Assembly: GCF_001428565.1 (NCBI RefSeq)
Contig: NZ_LMIA01000012.1
Location: 303,472-367,471 of the forward strand
Reading direction: 5' to 3'
Source: Nocardioides sp. Root190
GTDB lineage: Bacteria > Actinomycetota > Actinomycetes > Propionibacteriales > Nocardioidaceae
DNA length: 64,000 nucleotides
The notes under the pieces are model-generated. The model saw only the letters and a program-made list of their open reading frames with translations, did no database searches and was not told the origin of the DNA. Position numbers and translations under genes: made by a program. Shown one piece after another: positions 60,276 through 64,000 of the stretch. Numbering within the stretch: the first letter of the stretch is position 1; every line of letters begins with the position of its first letter.

Positions 60276-61292
60276 CTACCCGAGCCGCACTCGGGGATCG
60301 ATGAAGGCGTAGGCGATGTCGACGATGATGTTCATGAGGATCACGAACGCTCCTGCCACGAGCACCACGCCGATGATCGTCGGCAGGTCCCAGGCGTTGG
60401 AGGCATCGACGGTCAGGGAGCCGAGGCCGGGATAGGCGAAGACGCGCTCGGTGATGATCGCTCCGCCGAGTAGGCCGGCGAAGTCGAGACCCGTCATCGT
60501 GACGAGCGGGGTCAGCGCCGCGCGCAGGCCGTGCTTGAACAGGACCGTGCGCCCCTTCAGGCCCTTGGCCCGGGCGGTGCGGATGTAGTCCTCGGACAAC
60601 GACTCGAGGACGAAGGCACGGGTGATGCGGACATAGCTGGCGAGGAAGACCAGCGCCAGGGTGAAGGACGGCAGGAAGAGGTTGCCGAACCAGGCGCCCA
60701 CTCCCCCTTCGGCAATGGGCGTGTAGGCCGGGTAGGCCAGCAGGCCCCACTTGACGACGACGTACTTCAGGAAGAAGACCGCGATGAAGAAGGTGGGGAA
60801 GGCGAACGCGATCAGGGTCAGGCCGACGATCCCGCGGTCGATGATCGACCCCTTCGTGATCGCCGACATGATGCCGAGCAGGACGCCGAAGAAGAGCCAG
60901 ATGACGACCGCCAGCACGGCCAGGGAGATGGTGACCGGAGCCGCTTCGGTGAGCAGCTCGTTGACGGTCTTCGCATTGAACTGGGAGTAGCCCAGGCAGG
61001 GGGCCGTGCAGTCGGTGACGATCTCGGGTGCGGCGGCACGCAGCTCGGGGTCGAGCGGGTACTTGCGTCCCTCGACGACACCCCTCACGAAGCTGCCCCA
61101 CTGGGCGTAGAACGGCTTGTCGTAGCCGAGCGCCTTCTCGGTCACCGCGATCTGCTGCTCGTTGCAGATCTTCCCGCAGGCCAGACGGGCCTGGTTGACG
61201 GGCGCTGCGAAGAACAGCATGAACGTGACCAGCGTCAGCGTCAGAAGCAGCACCACTCCGATCACGCATCGGCGCGCGGCATATGCCCACAT
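60276..61292 (-). CDS. Peptide ABC transporter permease (OppB/DppB type)
   Basis: A 338-residue inner-membrane permease with an N-terminal membrane segment (8-27), a long outer loop with several cysteines (CGKICN, TDCTAPCLG), and five further segments. The EAA-like coupling loop is RTARAKGLKGRTVLFKHGLRAALTP. ATG 61292 has GGAG nine bases upstream. The extra loop of about 90 residues with four cysteines is unusual and may be disulfide-bonded outside the membrane. A strong hairpin precedes the gene. Confidence 0.92.
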   Translation of the reverse strand: MWAYAARRCVIGVVLLLTLTLVTFMLFFAAPVNQARLACGKICNEQQIAVTEKALGYDKPFYAQWGSFVRGVVEGRKYPLDPELRAAAPEIVTDCTAPCLGYSQFNAKTVNELLTEAAPVTISLAVLAVVIWLFFGVLLGIMSAITKGSIIDRGIVGLTLIAFAFPTFFIAVFFLKYVVVKWGLLAYPAYTPIAEGGVGAWFGNLFLPSFTLALVFLASYVRITRAFVLESLSEDYIRTARAKGLKGRTVLFKHGLRAALTPLVTMTGLDFAGLLGGAIITERVFAYPGLGSLTVDASNAWDLPTIIGVVLVAGAFVILMNIIVDIAYAFIDPRVRLG

Positions 61293-61370
61293 GTTCGGGT
61301 ACTCCACCCTCTGTCTCGGTCGACGTGTGTGTCGTGCCCGCCGCACGCCCGATCGGGGCGGCTGGGCAGG

Positions 61371-61402
61371 GCTGGGTGGGCGCCTCGCGGCGCCCACCCA
61401 GC
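61371..61402 (-). terminator. Strong hairpin between substrate-binding protein and OppB-type genes
   Basis: GCTGGGTGGGCGCC (61371-61384) and GGCGCCCACCCAGC (61389-61402) are perfect 14-base arms around TCGC. It lies between the stop of the substrate-binding protein gene (61439) and the permease start (61292). It is probably a partial terminator or mRNA stabiliser that keeps binding-protein expression above permease expression. Confidence 0.75.
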
Positions 61403-61438
61403 CGTCAGCCAGCAGTCAGAGCCTGCTGACCTCTGTCA

Positions 61439-63178
61439 CTACTTGGTCTCGACCCCGATCAGGCCGAGCTCCGGGTAGGCCGACGACGCGGCCGTGGTGG
61501 TGAAGCCGGTGACCTTCGAGCCGAAGAGCCAGTTGAACTTCGTGATCTCGAGCGGCATGTAGGCGAACTCCTCGCCCAGGACCTTGTCGGCGTCCTGGAG
61601 CTTGGCGACCTGGTCCTCGACCGTCGAGGCGTTGGCGGACTCGTCGACGAGAGCCTCGAACGCGTCCGACTGGTAGCAGCCGTAGTCGTTGCCACAGGTG
61701 GCGTCGGAGAAGTTCGGGCGGCTGTCGAAGAGCGGCGGCAGGACCGTCGACATCGACGGCCAGTCAGCACCCCATCCGGCCCAGAGGACGTCGGAGTCCT
61801 TGTTCGGCGTCGCAGCCACGTCGTAGTACGTGTCCTGCAGACCGTCCAGGGTCACCTTGAAGCCAGCCGCGTCCCAACCCTCCTTGATGATCGCCATCGC
61901 CTTGTCGGCGGTGGGCGTCTTCGGGTAGCTGAGCTTGATCGGGTACGGCGTCTTCACGCCGGCCTCGGCGAGCAGCGCCTTGGCCGCAGCCGGGTCACCG
62001 TCGTTGTTGTTGTCCTCGGCGAACGCCGGGTTGTCCTGCGAGCCGGACACACCGGGGTTGACGATCGTCTCGGCCGGAGCCGCAGTCCGCTCGCCACCGA
62101 GGGCCTTGACGTAGCCGTTCAGGTTCAGCGAGACGGCGAGCGCCTTCTTGACCTTGACGTCCGTGATGCGCTTGGCGTTCGGCACCAGGTAGGAGTTGTA
62201 CGGCGAGAGGACGTTGAGGTAGCGCTTCTCGACCTCACCGGTGATCTTCGGGAACTGCGGCGGCGAGACGCGAGCGTTGGTGATCGCGTACTGGTCGTTG
62301 CCGGAGTTCTTGATCAGGCGGTCGTTGAAGAGCTCGCCAGCGGTGTCAGAGTTGTTGATCTGCCACTCGATGACGTCCGGAAGGGCGAGACGCAGCTCCT
62401 CCGGCTTGTCGGTCTTGACGTCGTACTGGTCGTTGCGGACCAGCGTGGCGCCCTTGTCCTTGTCCCAGACACCGCCCTCGACCTTGTACGGGCCGTTGGA
62501 CAGGACGTTCCACTTGCCCTTGTCGCCCTCGTCAGAGGCCTCCTTGTAGGGGTCGACCATCATCATGCCGGCCGCAGCCTGCGGGAAGTCGGCCCACGGC
62601 TTGTTGAAGCGGAACGTGACCGTCTTGCCCTCACAGCTGACAGCGTCCTCGAACGCAGCCTGCTGCTCGGCAGTGGCCTTGTAGGGGCCCGGGTAGTCCT
62701 CCACGTCGATGTAGCTGAGCGTGTAGTTCGGGCCACCGATGATGACGTCGTTGGCGAAGACGCGGCTCGTGCCGTACTGGACGTCCTCACAGGTGACGTC
62801 GGAGCCGTCCTCCCACTTGACGCCGTCCTTCAGCGTGAACTTCCAGACCTTGCCGCCTTCGCTGGCAGTGCCGGTGTCCGTCGCCAGGTCGGCGACCGGG
62901 GTGTTGGCCACCTCGGGGTCCTCCGACATCGGGAACGCCACGAGGCCGCGGTAGAGCACGCGACGCCAGTTGGCGAGCTGGACGCCGTAGTAGATGCGCT
63001 GCGGGTCCGCCGCCTCGAAGGGGAAGGCCTGCAGGTAGTACAGGGTCCCACCCTTGGATGCGGTGGCCTCGGACTTGCCGCCCGGGCCATCGCTGTCCCC
63101 GCCACCACAGGCGGCCAGGGTCATGCCCAAGGCTGCTGCGGCACCAGCCGCGACTGCCTTCTTCAGATTCATACCCAT
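61439..63178 (-). CDS. Peptide ABC transporter substrate-binding lipoprotein (family 5)
   Basis: A 579-residue extracytoplasmic lipoprotein. The signal peptide ends in the lipobox LAAC with Cys24, followed by a Gly/Ser-rich linker. The two-lobed SBP family 5 fold includes LYRGLVAFPMSEDPEVAN and FTLKDGVKWEDGSDVTCEDVQYG near the N-terminus and GAGWDAAGFKVTLDGL-like C-lobe segments (KEGWDAAGFKVTLDGLQ). Two cysteines in CGNDYGCYQSD and others in DVTCEDV and VSCEGK may form disulfides. An AGGAGG site precedes ATG 63178. Substrate class (peptide, sugar acid or other) is not decided by sequence. Confidence 0.93.
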   Translation of the reverse strand: MGMNLKKAVAAGAAAALGMTLAACGGGDSDGPGGKSEATASKGGTLYYLQAFPFEAADPQRIYYGVQLANWRRVLYRGLVAFPMSEDPEVANTPVADLATDTGTASEGGKVWKFTLKDGVKWEDGSDVTCEDVQYGTSRVFANDVIIGGPNYTLSYIDVEDYPGPYKATAEQQAAFEDAVSCEGKTVTFRFNKPWADFPQAAAGMMMVDPYKEASDEGDKGKWNVLSNGPYKVEGGVWDKDKGATLVRNDQYDVKTDKPEELRLALPDVIEWQINNSDTAGELFNDRLIKNSGNDQYAITNARVSPPQFPKITGEVEKRYLNVLSPYNSYLVPNAKRITDVKVKKALAVSLNLNGYVKALGGERTAAPAETIVNPGVSGSQDNPAFAEDNNNDGDPAAAKALLAEAGVKTPYPIKLSYPKTPTADKAMAIIKEGWDAAGFKVTLDGLQDTYYDVAATPNKDSDVLWAGWGADWPSMSTVLPPLFDSRPNFSDATCGNDYGCYQSDAFEALVDESANASTVEDQVAKLQDADKVLGEEFAYMPLEITKFNWLFGSKVTGFTTTAASSAYPELGLIGVETK

Positions 63179-63260
63179 TTGCTTCCTCCTAGGATGTGCG
63201 GCGCACGGCGCGGCACGTTCGTCGACGAGGTGTCGGCGAAGTCGGTCGGGATGGTGCGGG

Positions 63261-64000
63261 TCATCGCTGCGCCTTGGGGTCCAGGGCGTCGCGGACTCCG
63301 TCCCCGAGAAGGTTGAAGCTGACGACGATGATCGCGATCAGCAACGCGGGGAAGAAGAAGTAGAGGAACTCGGTGTCGGCGTAGCTCAGCGAGAGCGTCA
63401 GCACGTTGCCGAGCGTCGGGGTGGGCTCACCGATGCCGATGCCGAGGAACGAGAGCGCCGCCTCGGCCGACACGAACGCCGGCATCATCAGCGTGAAGGT
63501 CACCAGGATCGGCGCCCAGAGGTTCGGCAGGATCTCGCGGAAGTAGATCCGGCGGCGCGAGGCGCCCATCATCTTCGCGGCCTCGACGAACTCGCGCTCC
63601 CGGATCGAGAGCACCTGACCTCGCACGATCCGGGCGATGCCCGTCCAGCCGAAGATGCCCAGCACCACGATGACGTAGATCGCCGCACTGGAGTTCTGGC
63701 TCTCGATCCCGACCGTCTCGCGGATGAAGGCGAGACCGACGGTGGACAGCGCCAGCAGCATCAGGGTCTGCGGGAAGGCCAGCGTGAGGTCGATGATCCG
63801 GCCGATCACCATGTCGACCCAGCCACCGGCTGCGCCCGACACGATGCCGAGGACGACGCCGAGGACCATCGCGATCATCGTCGCCGAGATCGCGATGAAG
63901 AGCGAGAACGTCGTGCCGTACCAGAGGCGCGAGAGTGCGTCGCGGCCGATGCCCGGCTCGAGACCGAGCCAGTGGTTGCCCGACATGCCGCCGAACTTGC
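63261..64000 (-). CDS. Peptide ABC transporter permease (OppC/DppC type), N-terminus outside window
   Basis: C-terminal 246 residues of an OppC-type permease; the coding frame is open at the window edge. GNHWLGLEPGIGRDALSRLWYGTTFSLF is the segment that in OppC proteins follows the first outer loop. The EAA-like coupling loop is FVEAAKMMGASRRRIYFREILPNL. The product pairs with the OppB-type permease encoded beyond the binding-protein gene. An in-frame ATG at 63986 is internal to the family's usual length and is not taken as the start. Confidence 0.9.
   Translation of the reverse strand, partial: KFGGMSGNHWLGLEPGIGRDALSRLWYGTTFSLFIAISATMIAMVLGVVLGIVSGAAGGWVDMVIGRIIDLTLAFPQTLMLLALSTVGLAFIRETVGIESQNSSAAIYVIVVLGIFGWTGIARIVRGQVLSIREREFVEAAKMMGASRRRIYFREILPNLWAPILVTFTLMMPAFVSAEAALSFLGIGIGEPTPTLGNVLTLSLSYADTEFLYFFFPALLIAIIVVSFNLLGDGVRDALDPKAQR

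Overview
The window comes from a high-G+C Gram-positive actinobacterium, most likely Nocardioides or another member of the Nocardioidaceae. This rests on mIHF, a PriA with decayed helicase motifs, F420/LLM oxidoreductases, KstR-type steroid operators, abundant GTG starts and a core gene order shared with Streptomyces and Mycobacterium. No rRNA, tRNA, CRISPR array, transposase or phage gene was recognised. Most genes are on the minus strand.

Positions 1-6500 hold part of a membrane glycosyltransferase and a steroid-catabolism island. The island comprises hsaE-hsaG-hsaF on the minus strand, and kstD plus a MaoC-type hydratase on the plus strand. Each arm has a KstR-type operator lying on its -10 element. 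The arrangement matches Rv3534c-Rv3538 of M. tuberculosis, except for a 2'-5' RNA ligase-like gene placed between the arms. Positions 6500-19200 carry ohrR/osmC, a MOSC protein, a PASTA lipoprotein, rpe, kynureninase, a stand-alone LigD-type polymerase divergent from a small ATPase, a sigma/anti-sigma pair and an LLM oxidoreductase.

Positions 16900-41000 are the conserved nucleotide and translation block, read on the minus strand: pyrR-pyrB-pyrC-carA-carB-pyrD, then pyrF, mihF, gmk, rpoZ, coaBC, metK, priA, def, fmt and rsmB. An M48 protease gene on the plus strand splits pyrD from pyrF, and a secreted M4 metalloprotease lies between metK and priA. A PyrR-type RNA loop precedes pyrR.

Positions 41000-45500 are a variable insert between pyrR and nusB: an F420 oxidoreductase, CsbD, a repeat mosaic, a proline-rich MinD-like ATPase and a disulfide-reductase-like flavoprotein. 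Positions 45500-57900 run on the minus strand as rarA, two membrane proteins, alaS, ruvX, mltG, aroE, a prepilin peptidase, aroC, aroK, aroB, aroQ, efp and nusB, mostly with overlapping ends. Positions 57900-64000 are a peptide ABC transporter in the unusual order C-A-B-D-F.

The most striking non-gene signal is a repeated promoter geometry. Twelve genes have a TANNNT hexamer ending exactly six bases before the start codon, with no ribosome binding site. This is the signature of leaderless mRNA. It settles several start codons and shows that the steroid operators sit on the core promoter.
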